Part shown: positions 34,589 to 43,629 of the stretch, piece by piece | How positions within the stretch are numbered: position 1 is the first letter of the stretch | How the letters are laid out: the number at the start of each line of letters is the position of its first letter | NCBI GenBank assembly: GCA_965215155.1 | Contig: CBDCCY010000002.1 | Span: 186,001-250,000, forward strand | From: JAGWAJ01 sp965215155 | Lineage (GTDB): Bacteria > Acidobacteriota > Vicinamibacteria > Vicinamibacterales > UBA8438 | Direction of reading: 5' to 3' | Length of the DNA: 64,000 nucleotides | Program-made: the position numbers and the translations under genes | Notes under the pieces: generated by a model | The model's database searches: none | The model's input: only the letters and a program-made list of their open reading frames with translations | Told to the model about the DNA's origin: nothing

Positions 34589-34957
34589 CTAATTCTGTCT
34601 GTTCTTGCCTTCCTCGTTTCGCAGCGCCTCTTCAGCGTTTGCCTGGAGCCTTCGGATTCTGGCCATGATTCTGGCGGGAATGCTCGAGCGCTTCTTGACG
34701 TATCCGTCGAGCACGACGATCCGATACCTCGGCGCGAACACGAAGAACAGCCGAACCCCGGTCGTTACCCCCCGCGCCTCGAAGAGTCCCTTGCCGAGAG
34801 ACTTGGAGATCGGGAGCCGTAGCTTGTTGCCGTGCTCCTCCAGCATTTCCACCAACGCCTCGGCTTCGGCGGCCACGTCGTCGGACAGTCCATCCAGAAA
34901 CTCCTCAAGTCTCGTCGTCCCCCTCGGGGTGTCAAGGGAGTGGACAGCCCACCGCAC
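34589..34957 (-). CDS. RelE/HigB-like toxin
   Basis: A 122-residue Gp49/RelE-fold mRNA interferase-type toxin: LVEMLEEHGNKLRLPISKSL, then GLFEARGVTTGVRLFFVF and IVVLDGYVKKRSSIPARIM are the family strands and helix. It starts with GTG 34957 right after the operator and is the first gene of the pair. It probably cleaves mRNA at the ribosome. Confidence 0.85.
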   Translation of the reverse strand: MRWAVHSLDTPRGTTRLEEFLDGLSDDVAAEAEALVEMLEEHGNKLRLPISKSLGKGLFEARGVTTGVRLFFVFAPRYRIVVLDGYVKKRSSIPARIMARIRRLQANAEEALRNEEGKNRQN

Positions 34958-34965
34958 TCTCGCAG

Positions 34966-34983
34966 TATACCTTCTATGGTATA
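34966..34983 (-). promoter_or_regulatory. Operator palindrome of the toxin-antitoxin pair
   Basis: TATACC-TTCTAT-GGTATA, an 18-base inverted repeat 9 bases before the toxin start, overlapping the likely -10 region. It is the expected binding site for the XRE antitoxin. Confidence 0.6.
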
Positions 34984-35235
34984 TGTGTCAAGGTCTGCGT
35001 CTACTCGTGTCGCCCAGGTAACTGCCCGCACGCCACCACCTTTCGCGGGTCGTACCCCGCGACCCCGTAGGGCACGCTCTCCACCGACCTCCGGAGACCC
35101 GGCCCGGTAGGGGGCACAGGTGGGGGTTCGGAGGCTGGTACCATCGATCCACCATGTGACCCGACCCCTTGCCCCTCGCCCCCGGTCCACCGTCCGGCCG
35201 CCTTCGCCCAGGCAGCCGGCAAGGGGAAAATTCGC

Positions 35236-35257
35236 GCGCGCTTTGCGCGCTTTTTTT
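35236..35257 (+). terminator. Rho-independent terminator or attenuator
   Basis: GCGCGC-TTT-GCGCGC followed by seven T residues. A second perfect 10-bp hairpin, TTGCCGCGCT-G-AGCGCGGCAA (35257-35277), follows at once. The pair lies about 80 bases before the first gene of the plus-strand backbone, so it may end upstream transcription or attenuate the operon. 34984-35235 shows no gene. Confidence 0.65.
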
Positions 35258-35332
35258 GCCGCGCTGAGCGCGGCAAGGGACGAACGGGCACGACGGGCAA
35301 GAGGCCCCACAACCCAGGAAAGGAGCCAAGCG

Positions 35333-35941
35333 ATGAACGACGTGCGGCTGGATCCCCAGCAGGTCCCGGCCCGAGCGGAGCTGTTGCTGGCGGCCGAACT
35401 CGGCGAAGACGCGCCGGGTCGGCCGATCTACGCCAGGCCGGAGCCCGATGGCCACGACGACGGTGAGCCGGCGGCCCGCATCAAGGTCGGCTCGATGCTG
35501 ACGCGCCGCCTGGCCGCCGCCGCGGCGACCGAAACGCCCTCGGGGGCGGCGTACGGCAACCCGCTGCGGGGCCAGCCCGAGCGGAGTCCGAGTGTGCCGA
35601 TCGGGTCCGCGGTCCTCGCCCGGACCGACACACTGGACGCGCACGGCTGGCGCGTCTACCGCGTGACCCCCGCCGGGACCGTGATCTACGACGAGTGGAT
35701 CGACCACGACCCGGCCAACGGCGAGCTCGCGGTGACGCGGCTGCGGGCCGCGGCGAGACGGAGCCCGAAGGCGGCGCTGCGCCACGTGCTCGATGCACAC
35801 GGCGACCACGCCGCGGCGCGCGGCGTGGCCGCGTGGCTCGCCAGCGAGCCGGTCGAGCACCGCGGCTCGAAGAAGCCCCGATCGCGGGCCGCACGGCGCC
35901 GTTGGCGCCGGAACCTCGCACGCCAGCGGAGCCGCGCATGA
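35333..35941 (+). CDS. Hypothetical protein, first gene of the plus-strand backbone
   Basis: 202 residues, not recognised. The central part (VLARTDTLDAHGWRVYRVTP, VIYDEWIDHD) looks folded, while the tail is strongly basic (SKKPRSRAARRRWRRNLARQ), suggesting nucleic-acid contact. AAAGGAG precedes ATG 35333. The stop overlaps the radC start by four bases (ATGA). Confidence 0.7.
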   Translation: MNDVRLDPQQVPARAELLLAAELGEDAPGRPIYARPEPDGHDDGEPAARIKVGSMLTRRLAAAAATETPSGAAYGNPLRGQPERSPSVPIGSAVLARTDTLDAHGWRVYRVTPAGTVIYDEWIDHDPANGELAVTRLRAAARRSPKAALRHVLDAHGDHAAARGVAAWLASEPVEHRGSKKPRSRAARRRWRRNLARQRSRA

Positions 35942-36612
35942 CCGAGCACCCGGCGAACGCGCTCCGGGCGGGCGGCAGCCTGATGACCCGGGAACGACTC
36001 GAGCGCCACGGCGCGGGCGCGCTGGCCGACCAGGAGCTGCTCGCGATCCTCGTGGGCGCGAACGGCGCGCAGACGGCCGGCGCCCTCCTCGAGGCATGCG
36101 GGACCGTGCAGCAACTGGCGCACGAGAGCACGGGCGATCTCGCGCGAATCAAGGGCATGACGCCCGCGCGGGCCGCAATGATCGTGGCCGGCGTCGAGCT
36201 GGGCCGCCGGACCCTCACGCGGCCCCGGCCGGACCGCACGCGCCTCGGCACGCCGCGGGAAGTCGCGGCGTTCCTCCTGCCGCACTACGGGGCCAGCCCC
36301 GTGGAGCGCTTCGGCATCATCAGCCTCTGCACGAAGCACCGCATGCTCCGCACCGAGATCGTATCCACCGGGACCCTCGACGCGAGCCTCGTCCACCCCC
36401 GGGAGGTCTTCCGCACGGCCGCGATGCACCGCGCCGCCGCCATCGTGCTCTTCCACAACCACCCGTCCGGGGACCCCAGCCCGAGCCTCGACGACGTCGC
36501 CCTGACCGAGCGGCTGCAACAGGCCGGAATCCTGATGGGAATCGAGGTTCTCGACCACGTCATCCTGGCCGACACGCGGTACTGCAGTTTCAAGGAGATG
36601 GGACGCCTGTGA
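35938..36612 (+). CDS. radC: RadC-family JAMM protein
   Basis: A 224-residue RadC: a short helix-hairpin-helix region (ARIKGMTPARAAM), then the JAMM domain with the signature HNHPSGDPSPSLDD. RadC copies are frequent passengers of integrative elements and prophages; their molecular role is still unclear despite the old DNA-repair name. It is coupled at both ends to its neighbours. Confidence 0.92.
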   Translation: MTEHPANALRAGGSLMTRERLERHGAGALADQELLAILVGANGAQTAGALLEACGTVQQLAHESTGDLARIKGMTPARAAMIVAGVELGRRTLTRPRPDRTRLGTPREVAAFLLPHYGASPVERFGIISLCTKHRMLRTEIVSTGTLDASLVHPREVFRTAAMHRAAAIVLFHNHPSGDPSPSLDDVALTERLQQAGILMGIEVLDHVILADTRYCSFKEMGRL

Positions 36613-37124
36613 GCGACATCGAGAGACACACCGACCGGCTCGCGGCGCTCCGGGAGCGCGTCGAGCAACTGCCCGCGTACGAAGGCGAGCTGGGCACCCA
36701 CGTCCTGGCCGCCTCCCCCGAGAGGCTGATGGAGCACAGCCCTAAGACGGCCGCGCGCAGCATCGACGCCGTGAACATGGCCACCGTCTACGGCGAGAGG
36801 ACCGACGGCTGCGGAAGCGTCGGCTGCCTGGCCGCCCTGGCGATCATCGACTGCCCGGAATACGCCGCCGCGACCCGCCGGCGCATCGCGACGGACGACA
36901 ACCTGCCCGAGCGCGCCGTCCCCATGCTCGACGTCGCCGCCCGGATCCTCGGTCTTGACCCGGCGACCCGCGACGCCCTCTTCTGCGGCGTGGGATCGAG
37001 GTGGTTCGAGGACCTCGGCGCGATGCCGAAGCAGGCCATCCTCGACGCCCTCGACCGCACGATCGCGGGAGCCGTCGGCGCCCGAGTCTGGAAGCCCCCC
37101 GCCGCAGCACGGCACGACCGCTGA
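36609..37124 (+). CDS. Hypothetical protein coupled to radC
   Basis: 171 residues, not recognised. It has a mostly helical pattern with a conserved-looking stretch GCGSVGCLAALAII and FCGVGSRWFEDLG. The GTG start (36609) overlaps the radC stop. The next gene follows after 161 non-coding bases. Confidence 0.7.
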   Translation: MSDIERHTDRLAALRERVEQLPAYEGELGTHVLAASPERLMEHSPKTAARSIDAVNMATVYGERTDGCGSVGCLAALAIIDCPEYAAATRRRIATDDNLPERAVPMLDVAARILGLDPATRDALFCGVGSRWFEDLGAMPKQAILDALDRTIAGAVGARVWKPPAAARHDR

Positions 37125-37757
37125 TCGCCGCACGTTCCCGCCCGACACCCCTCTGCGACCCGCCGCGACGGCCAACTCTCCGACGCCCCTGACCGCAACC
37201 GCGGACCGCCCCTCCCGCCGGAACCCGTCCAGCGCCCGAACGCCGGCGCACGGCTACACGTGCGCCTACGCCCGACCCCGAAGCCTTGAGCAGCGGCGGA
37301 AACCCCTACAGGTGCGCCCAAGGCGCCCTGCGCTACCTCTTGCACATCTCCGGCGGCCGCACTTCTGGAATGCTGCTGCACAAGATGCTCGAGGCCTACG
37401 ACGGCCGGCTGCCGGCCAACGTCCGGGCCGTCTTCGCGAACACCGGCAAGGAGCACGAGAAGACGCTCCTGTTCATCCGCGAGATGGAGCGCCGGTGGCA
37501 GGTGCCGATCGCGTGGGTCGAGTACGTGTACCGCGCCGGCGCCCGCGGCGGCATCCGCGATCCGAAGAACACGTTCAGGGTCGTCGACTACGACACCGCG
37601 TCGAGGCGCGGGGAGCCGTTCGCGATGCTGATCCGGGCGCACAAGCTCCTGCCCAACGCGCACAAGCGCATCTGCACGGCCGACCTCAAGGTGGAGACCG
37701 CCGCCCGGTTCGCGCGGACCAGGCTCCGCTGGTCGCGGCCGCGGCCGCACTCGATCC

Positions 37758-38920
37758 TAGTGTCCAACGCCTGAAGTTCTTGACCAGTAGAATCGGCTCG
37801 TGGTACGGTCGGCCCGGAAGCGAGGAGGGCCGTGCCGAACCATTACACACGAGAGGTCCCGGAGGTCTCGGACGCACAGCGCGAGGAACTGGAGGGTTGG
37901 CTGCGCCGGCGCAATACCGCGCAGGCTCTGGCCCTGAGGGCACGCATCGTGCTGCAGAGCGCCGCGGGACGGAGCGACCAGGTCGTGGCGCAGGCTCTGG
38001 GCACGACGCGGGCCACGGTCGGCAAGTGGCGGCGGCGGTTCCTGCGCAACGGCTGCGACGGCTTGCTGGACGAACCACGGCCGGGCGCGCCGCGCCGGGT
38101 GTCGGACGAGGACGTCGAACGGGTCGTGGTCCGGACGCTGGAGACGACCCCACGGGGGGCGACGCATTGGAGCCGGGAGTCGATGGCCCGAGCCTGCGGG
38201 CTGAGCGCTTCGACCGTCGGCCGCGTGTGGCGCGCGTTCGCGCTCAAGCCCCATCGCAGCGAGACCTTCAAGCTGTCGCGAGACCCGTTGTTCATCGAGA
38301 AAGTGCGCGATATCGTGGGGCTGTACCTGCATCCGCCGGAGCGAGCGGTGGTGCTGTTTGTGGATGAGAAGTCGCAGATCCAGGCGTTGAACCGTACCCA
38401 GCCGGTGTTGCCGATGCGTCCGGGAGCACCGGAGCAGCGGACACACGACTATCGACGGCACGGCACGACCTCGTTGTTCGCGGCCCTGAACACCGCCACC
38501 GGCGAGGTGATCGGCAGGTGCTTTCGGAAGCACCGCTCGGTGGAGTTCAAGCGCTTCCTCGCCGTGATCGACAAGGCGGTGCCGCCCGACCTCGACATCC
38601 ACCTGGTGCTGGACAACTACGGCACGCACAAGACGGCGATGATCCACGACTGGCTGGCACGGCGTCCTCGGTATCACCTGCACTTCACGCCCACGAGCGC
38701 ATCGTGGCTCAACCAGGTAGAGCGTTGGTTCGCCGAGATCACCCGGCAGCAGATCCGGCGTGGAACCCATCGCAGCACCCAAGCACTCGAGGCGGCGATC
38801 AAGGAGTACCTGGCGGTCTACAACGAAGACCCCAAGCCCTTCGTCTGGACGAAGACCGCCGAGCAGATCCTTGGAATCCCTGAAGCGTTACTGCTCACGT
38901 ATTTCTGGCGGTGCACACTA
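37758..38920 (+). mobile_element. IS630-family insertion, copy 3
   Basis: Bounded by TA at 37758-37759 and 38919-38920. It is one of the two copies with Phe instead of Cys before the VDEKSQ motif. Its right end reads TTCTGGCGG where the other copies have TTCTGACGG. Confidence 0.92.
37832..38920 (+). CDS. IS630-family transposase, copy 3 (no stop, runs into host gene)
   Basis: The catalytic part is as in copy 1. One extra T after GAGCAGATCC shifts the tail to LGIPEALLLTYF, and A-to-G at the element end removes the stop. Translation therefore continues through the TA into the C-terminal half of the PP-loop gene, giving a 500-residue fusion ending at 39334. Confidence 0.88.
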
Positions 38921-39340
38921 GGCATCCGTCACGACGAGCCGCGGCGGTGGGCCAAGGCTCTTTGGGAGGAGTGCCGGACGGTCTACCCCCTCGTCGACGC
39001 GCACGTATCGGTCCGCGACGTTGAGCGGTTCTGGTCCGAGCAGCCCTTCGACCTGCAGATCCACCGGGACCTAGGGAACTGCGACTTGTGCTTCCTGAAG
39101 GGCCGCTGGAAGCTGATGCGGCTCATCACCCAGTACCCGGAGCGCGCCGAATGGTGGATCGAACAGGAGCGATTCCGGCGGTCTGTCGCGCGGAACGTTC
39201 GCAAGCCGGAGCTCACGCGCTTCCTGATGCGCTACACCTACGAGGACTTGAAGAACACGCCCATGATGCCGTTCGACGAGCTTCGCGAGGAACGGGAGGC
39301 CAGCGAGGGCGTCTCGTGCTTCTGCGGAGACTGAGATAGC

Positions 39341-39508
39341 ATGGACCCAATCCTCATCATCGTCCTCGCCGACGAGGCGCCGGCGGCCAACGGACCCTCA
39401 CGTGGAGCGCTGCCGCGACCTCCGCGCCCGGTGACTGGCGCCCGCGCCGCCCGGGCCAAGGCATCGTCGACGACCGCCTCGCGTGCTCGCGATGCCGGCG
39501 AACAGTGA
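39341..39508 (+). CDS. Small hypothetical protein
   Basis: 55 residues starting MDPILIIVLADEAPA, with a hydrophobic start and an Ala/Arg-rich tail. It begins 6 bases after the PP-loop gene and ends 27 bases before the next. No family is recognised. Position is the main support. Confidence 0.4.
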   Translation: MDPILIIVLADEAPAANGPSRGALPRPPRPVTGARAARAKASSTTASRARDAGEQ

Positions 39509-39535
39509 GATGAGCAACCGAACAAGGAAGGACCG

Positions 39536-41611
39536 ATGACCTGGTTCCGGCCCGCGCCCCGCCCGCCGTTCTACGCCGCCGTCGAGCACGGCCGGCCAAG
39601 GCGCACCATCGAGATATCGAGCCGGAGCTCCGACCGCCTCGGCCGCGACCTCAGCGCGATGAACCTGCCCGCCGCCGGCGACCCGCACCGGCGCTCGGTC
39701 GAGGCGGTCTACCAGACCGCGAAGTGCTATGGGGACGGCGGACCCGACACGCACCTGCCCCAGTCCGGATACGAGGCGAAGCGCCGCGACCGGGAGCGGC
39801 GCCGGCAAGGCCCGCTGGCGGGATTCCGGCACGAGGGCAGGCAGTGGCCGCCGGAAACCGGGTCCGCCTTCTACGACTGGCTGTGGAGCCGCAGTGCGCT
39901 GCGCTACTGCGGGCACGGGGTCGTGGAGCGCCTGCAGCAGTACGACGGGTTCACGGACCAGTTCCACCGGCCGGGGGCTCTCGCCTGCCAGGCCAAGGCC
40001 GCCGCGATCGTCGCCGGAATGGGCCTCGCGAGGGCGCAGGCCGCGATCGAGACACCCGAATCGTGGCTGAGTCACATGGCCGGAAGGGCCGCCCCGGACC
40101 CGCCGGCGCCGCAGCCGGCGACTCCACCGAGCCGCGTCTACGCCGGGATCGGCTCGCGGGAGACGCCGCAGGCGGTCCTCGAGACGATGGAGCGCATCGG
40201 CCGGGCGATGGCCCGCCACGGCTGGACGCTGCGCTCGGGAGCGGCCGACGGCGCCGACACGGCGTTCGAGGTCGCCGCGGAGAAAGAACAGGGTCCCCGT
40301 GAGATATGGCTGCCCTGGCCCGGGTTCAACGGCCGCGCGGCCGACGGCGCCGCCACCCGCGTCGGCATCAACAGCCGGGCGAACCGCGACCTGGCGAGAC
40401 AGGCCCACCCAGCCTGGCACGTCCTCCGCAACGCCGTGCAGAAGCTCATGGTGAGGAACGTGCACCAAGTCCTCGGGCCCGAGCCCGGGAGTTCCCCCCC
40501 GAGCGACGTGGTCATCTGCTGGACGCCCGACGGAGCAGGCGAGGGCGGCACCGGGATGGCGATCCGGCTGGCCGAGCGGCACGGAGTCCCCGTCGTGGAC
40601 CTCGGGACCCGGGAGCTGCCCCGCCTCGAGCGCAGTCTCGACGGGGCGCGCCGCCGCGGAATGCCGGACGACGTCGCCGCCATCGTCCTCGAAGACACGC
40701 GCGCCCGGGCGCCGGAACCGGAGCCCGGCGCGGGGCGCCACCGCATTCTGGTGACCGGGAGCCTGAAAGCCAGCGAGACGCCGATCCTGGAAGCTCACCT
40801 CGACGAGATCGCCGTGAAGCGCGGTCCCGCCGCCCTGATCGCCGCCCGCGGCAGCGCGTCCCGAGCGGCGCTGGACTGGGCGGACCGCCGCGGCCACCCG
40901 ACCCTGGCCCCGCCTCCGCGCCCCGCGGGCCTGGGCCGCGGGGAGAAGCCGCTCGAGTACGCCTCGAGAATGCTCCAGGCGAAACCCGGCACCGTCGTCG
41001 AGTGCGGCGGCGGCTGGAACGCATACGACCAGGCCGTGCGCGACGGCGCCGCGATCGCCCGCATCCGCATGGAGCGGTGCCTCGACGTCGAGCGCACGCC
41101 GACCGGCGTCGAGCGCGGCCTGCTCCAGGACGAGAAGGAGCGGGCGCGCAAGCCGGCCGGGCAGGACGCCGGCGACCCGCCGCCCGAGCGCCGACCGCGG
41201 AGCCGCTACGACGCTGTCGACCGGCTCGTGTCGGGCAGCCTGCGGTTGACCGAGGCGAGCGGCCGCATCGTGCGCGCCGCCGCCCGCCGGCACCGGGTCG
41301 CCGACACTCGGACGATAGAGCGCGCGCTCTTCGTGACCGGCAACCCGAAGCGCGACCAGCTCCTCGGCGCAGCCGGGTGGACCACGAACGACCGGCTGCG
41401 CCACGACCCGCTGGGCGTGCTCACCGGCGGCGCGAGCCCCGAGGAGCTGGACCGGGCCCTGCGCGTAGCCAGGACGATCGTCAACGCCCTCGCCCGCGCC
41501 GGACTGCCGGCCATCGCCGTCCGCGACACCCACCCCGACGCCGAAGGCGCCCAACCGCACGGCGTCGCCCGAGAACGGCGGCGCCCGGCCGCACCGGAGC
41601 CCCCGCTCTAG
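39536..41611 (+). CDS. Multidomain protein with two SLOG-type nucleotide-binding domains
   Basis: 691 residues. Residues 1-185 form an unrecognised domain (MNLPAAGDPHRRSVEAVYQT, FYDWLWSRSALRYCG). Residues about 199-360 look like a DprA/SLOG domain: YAGIGSRETP, RSGAADGADTAFE. Residues about 405-520 look like a DUF2493-type SLOG domain: ILVTGSLKASE, ARGSASRAALDWA. A last segment (560-680) is unknown. SLOG domains bind nucleotide-derived ligands and occur both in DNA processing and in defence. AAGGAAGG precedes ATG 39536. Confidence 0.65.
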   Translation: MTWFRPAPRPPFYAAVEHGRPRRTIEISSRSSDRLGRDLSAMNLPAAGDPHRRSVEAVYQTAKCYGDGGPDTHLPQSGYEAKRRDRERRRQGPLAGFRHEGRQWPPETGSAFYDWLWSRSALRYCGHGVVERLQQYDGFTDQFHRPGALACQAKAAAIVAGMGLARAQAAIETPESWLSHMAGRAAPDPPAPQPATPPSRVYAGIGSRETPQAVLETMERIGRAMARHGWTLRSGAADGADTAFEVAAEKEQGPREIWLPWPGFNGRAADGAATRVGINSRANRDLARQAHPAWHVLRNAVQKLMVRNVHQVLGPEPGSSPPSDVVICWTPDGAGEGGTGMAIRLAERHGVPVVDLGTRELPRLERSLDGARRRGMPDDVAAIVLEDTRARAPEPEPGAGRHRILVTGSLKASETPILEAHLDEIAVKRGPAALIAARGSASRAALDWADRRGHPTLAPPPRPAGLGRGEKPLEYASRMLQAKPGTVVECGGGWNAYDQAVRDGAAIARIRMERCLDVERTPTGVERGLLQDEKERARKPAGQDAGDPPPERRPRSRYDAVDRLVSGSLRLTEASGRIVRAAARRHRVADTRTIERALFVTGNPKRDQLLGAAGWTTNDRLRHDPLGVLTGGASPEELDRALRVARTIVNALARAGLPAIAVRDTHPDAEGAQPHGVARERRRPAAPEPPL

Positions 41612-41676
41612 CAAACCCGGACCCGCCCCCCTGGCTCGGGGACCTCGGCGAACCGCAACCGCCGGAACCCCGGCAC
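41414..41676 (+). repeat. Diverged direct repeat, left copy (3' end of SLOG gene)
   Basis: About 260 bases, matched imperfectly by 42657-42919. Shared blocks include GGACGATCGTCAACGCCCTC and GACCTCGGCGAACCG. The Phd/PIN pair and its promoter lie exactly between the two copies. Confidence 0.7.
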
Positions 41677-41679
41677 GCG

Positions 41680-41708
41680 TTGCGCGTGAGGCTACATGTG
41701 GCTATACT
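41680..41708 (+). promoter_or_regulatory. Promoter of the Phd/PIN toxin-antitoxin pair
   Basis: TTGCGC (41680-41685) and TATACT (41703-41708) are 17 bases apart, 72 bases before the antitoxin start. It is the most AT-rich spot locally. Confidence 0.55.
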
Positions 41709-41780
41709 CTGCAGGCGCGGCTCCGCGACGGACCGACGGGGACGCGGGTCGGGCGTAGCCACTACTGTTGAGGATCCGAA

Positions 41781-42098
41781 ATGGCGAAACAATCCGTTCA
41801 AGCAGGTCCTGTGACCTCCACGGGCATTCGGGAGCTCAAGGACAACCTGAGCCGCTATATCCGCCGGATCGAAGCCGGCGAGCGCATCGTGATCACGGCT
41901 CATGGCCGCGTGGTCGCCGAGCTCGTCCAGCCAGGAGCAACGGCGAAAAGCAAGTCCAGGCGCTTCGACGATCTCGTCTCCTCTGGAGTGATTCGCCCAC
42001 CGCTCGAAGCCGGTGACCCGACAGAAGCGTGGCCGGACATCAGCCTTCCCGCGGGAACCGCCGCCGAGCTGATCGACGCCGAACGCGGCGAAGCGTAG
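41781..42098 (+). CDS. Phd/YefM-family antitoxin
   Basis: A 105-residue antitoxin: the N-terminal Phd DNA-binding fold (STGIRELKDNLSRYIRRIEAGERIVITAHGRVVAEL, given here only by its start and end, about residues 13-48) and an acidic C-terminal tail that would wrap the toxin. It is followed 7 bases later by a PIN-domain gene. Confidence 0.9.
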   Translation: MAKQSVQAGPVTSTGIRELKDNLSRYIRRIEAGERIVITAHGRVVAELVQPGATAKSKSRRFDDLVSSGVIRPPLEAGDPTEAWPDISLPAGTAAELIDAERGEA

Positions 42099-42105
42099 AG
42101 CCAAC

Positions 42106-42546
42106 GTGCCGCCTTCGACCCCGGAAACCGCTGGCGTGCGGTACATCGAGTCCAGCGCGCTGGTCGCCGCACTTCTCGAGCGTGACTTGGACGCACTGGA
42201 ATCGATCCGTACTCGAGGACGGCAGGTCACTTCCGCGTTGACGATCGCCGAAACCGCACGGGCGATCCTTCGAGCGCGCGCGACCGCGCGGCTGACGGCC
42301 GACGAGGAGCGAGCGGCAGTCGGGGCGCTCCGCCGTTTCGAGCTTCGCTGTTACGTGGTCGGCGTCACCGACGCGGTTCTCGCTCGCGTCCGCAGGCCGT
42401 TCCCGATAGAGCCGATTCGCACGCTCGACGCCGTGCATCTGGCGACAACCGAGCTGATCGACGAACCGCCCCCGCTGGTCGTCGTCGTGACGCGGGACAC
42501 TCGGGTTCGCGACAACGCAGTAGCACTTGGATATGCGGTTGAGTGA
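42106..42546 (+). CDS. PIN-domain toxin (VapC-like)
   Basis: A ribonuclease-type toxin of up to 146 residues. Core motifs: YIESSALVAALL (Glu in place of the usual first Asp), SALTIAETARAI with the conserved Glu, IRTLDAVHLAT and VVTRDTRVRDNA. A GTG at 42136 would give the more typical short N-terminus and may be the true start; GTG 42106 is kept for its closeness to the antitoxin stop. The Asp-to-Glu change may affect metal binding. Confidence 0.85.
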   Translation: MPPSTPETAGVRYIESSALVAALLERDLDALESIRTRGRQVTSALTIAETARAILRARATARLTADEERAAVGALRRFELRCYVVGVTDAVLARVRRPFPIEPIRTLDAVHLATTELIDEPPPLVVVVTRDTRVRDNAVALGYAVE

Positions 42547-42656
42547 GCCGGTCCGGAGGGCTCCTCGCGCACCAACTGAAGCCTTGTCGATAGTTGAACA
42601 CACGGAAGTAGACTTCGCGTCGCCAACTCGCACTCGAGCCTTGCGTCGGCGCCGCG

Positions 42657-42919
42657 CGGCGTGCTCACCGACGGCGCGAACCCCCCGACCCGGACCGCGC
42701 TCGGCGCATGGCCCGGACGATCGTCAACGCCCTCGCCTGAGCCGAACTGCCGACCATCGCCATCCGTAGGTAGCACCCAGCCATCCACCCGAAGGCGCCC
42801 GTCCACCGCGGAGTCGCCGCACAGCGCCGACATCGCACCGCAGTTCCCGCTCTGACAAACCCCGAGCCCGCCCCCGAGCGAGGACCTCGGCGAACCGAAA
42901 CCGCCGGACGCCCCGGCAC
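42657..42919 (+). repeat. Diverged direct repeat, right copy
   Basis: A decayed copy of the SLOG gene's 3' end: it carries stop codons (CCTGAGCC, GTAGGTAG) in the homologous frame. No gene is seen in 42547-42945. Confidence 0.7.
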
Positions 42920-42945
42920 AACTGCCCCGAAAGGAGTATCGAACC

Positions 42946-43629
42946 ATGTTCGGACTGCATCCCAGTGCGCCCACGCACCCCGAGGACTACGCGATCCATC
43001 GCGCCGGACGGCCGCTGAGGAACACCCGGGTGAGACCACGCGGGCTCACGCCCAGGCGGCTCGCGCAGCTCGCCGGCGCCGATCCGCGCGGCGTGCGGCA
43101 CGCGACACCGGACCCGTGGGTGCCCGAACCCGCCCTCGTGCTGAGCGACGTGATCGCCGGCCCACAGCCCTGGATGGGCATGCTCCTGGACCCAGCCCGT
43201 CCGCAACCCGTGCCGATCGGGAGCCTGGTCCGCAGCGCTGGGCCGGCACCGGCGCGCCACTGGCTGGTATGGCCCGACGCGCGACTGCGCCCGGCGAAGG
43301 GACTCGAGGGGATCGATCCGCGATCCGTGGCCGCCTATCTGGACGAGCCCGCGATCGCCCACTTCGCCCGGGAGCTCGACGAGGCGGCCGTAACCGCCGC
43401 CATCGCCGACCAGGGCGACGACCGCGTCGACGCCCACGTCGTCGAATGCGCCATCGCGGGGGGCTACGGCGGCGACGCGGCGGCGGCCGACGCGGTGACG
43501 ATGTGGATCGCCGAAACGCTCCGCCGGGGGATCCCGAAGGGCAAGCGTCGCGCCGGCATTCCGAGTGGGCCCGGCCGACGCGTCCGGAGTCAGCACGCCC
43601 AGCGGCGGCTGGTGTGCCGATGGCTCTGA
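42946..43629 (+). CDS. Hypothetical protein
   Basis: 227 residues, not recognised. It opens MFGLHPSAPTHPEDYAIHRA and contains a likely helical region around FARELDEAAVTAAIADQ. GAAAGGAG precedes ATG 42946. Its stop is overlapped by the start of the next gene (10 bases). Confidence 0.7.
   Translation: MFGLHPSAPTHPEDYAIHRAGRPLRNTRVRPRGLTPRRLAQLAGADPRGVRHATPDPWVPEPALVLSDVIAGPQPWMGMLLDPARPQPVPIGSLVRSAGPAPARHWLVWPDARLRPAKGLEGIDPRSVAAYLDEPAIAHFARELDEAAVTAAIADQGDDRVDAHVVECAIAGGYGGDAAAADAVTMWIAETLRRGIPKGKRRAGIPSGPGRRVRSQHAQRRLVCRWL

Larger units (their letters stand above)
37286..39334 (+). pseudogene. PAPS reductase/PP-loop ATPase-like gene interrupted by IS630 copy 3
   Basis: Left part 37286-37759 and right part 38921-39334 join in frame across the IS (HSI-LGIRHDEP), with TA as the duplicated target, giving 295 residues. 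The PP-loop SGGRTSGMLL (about residue 25), FANTGKEHEKT and the later cysteine motif GNCDLCFLKG are typical of phosphoadenosine-phosphosulfate-reductase-like proteins on mobile elements, some of which take part in DNA sulfur modification or nucleotide chemistry. The substrate is not known here. The start codon is TTG 37286. The gene is otherwise undamaged. Confidence 0.85.

Noticed and set aside
35938..36612. RadC JAMM protein as a second deubiquitinase of the Ubl system
   Set aside because: It has the RadC-specific architecture and lies in the mobile-element backbone 11 kb away.
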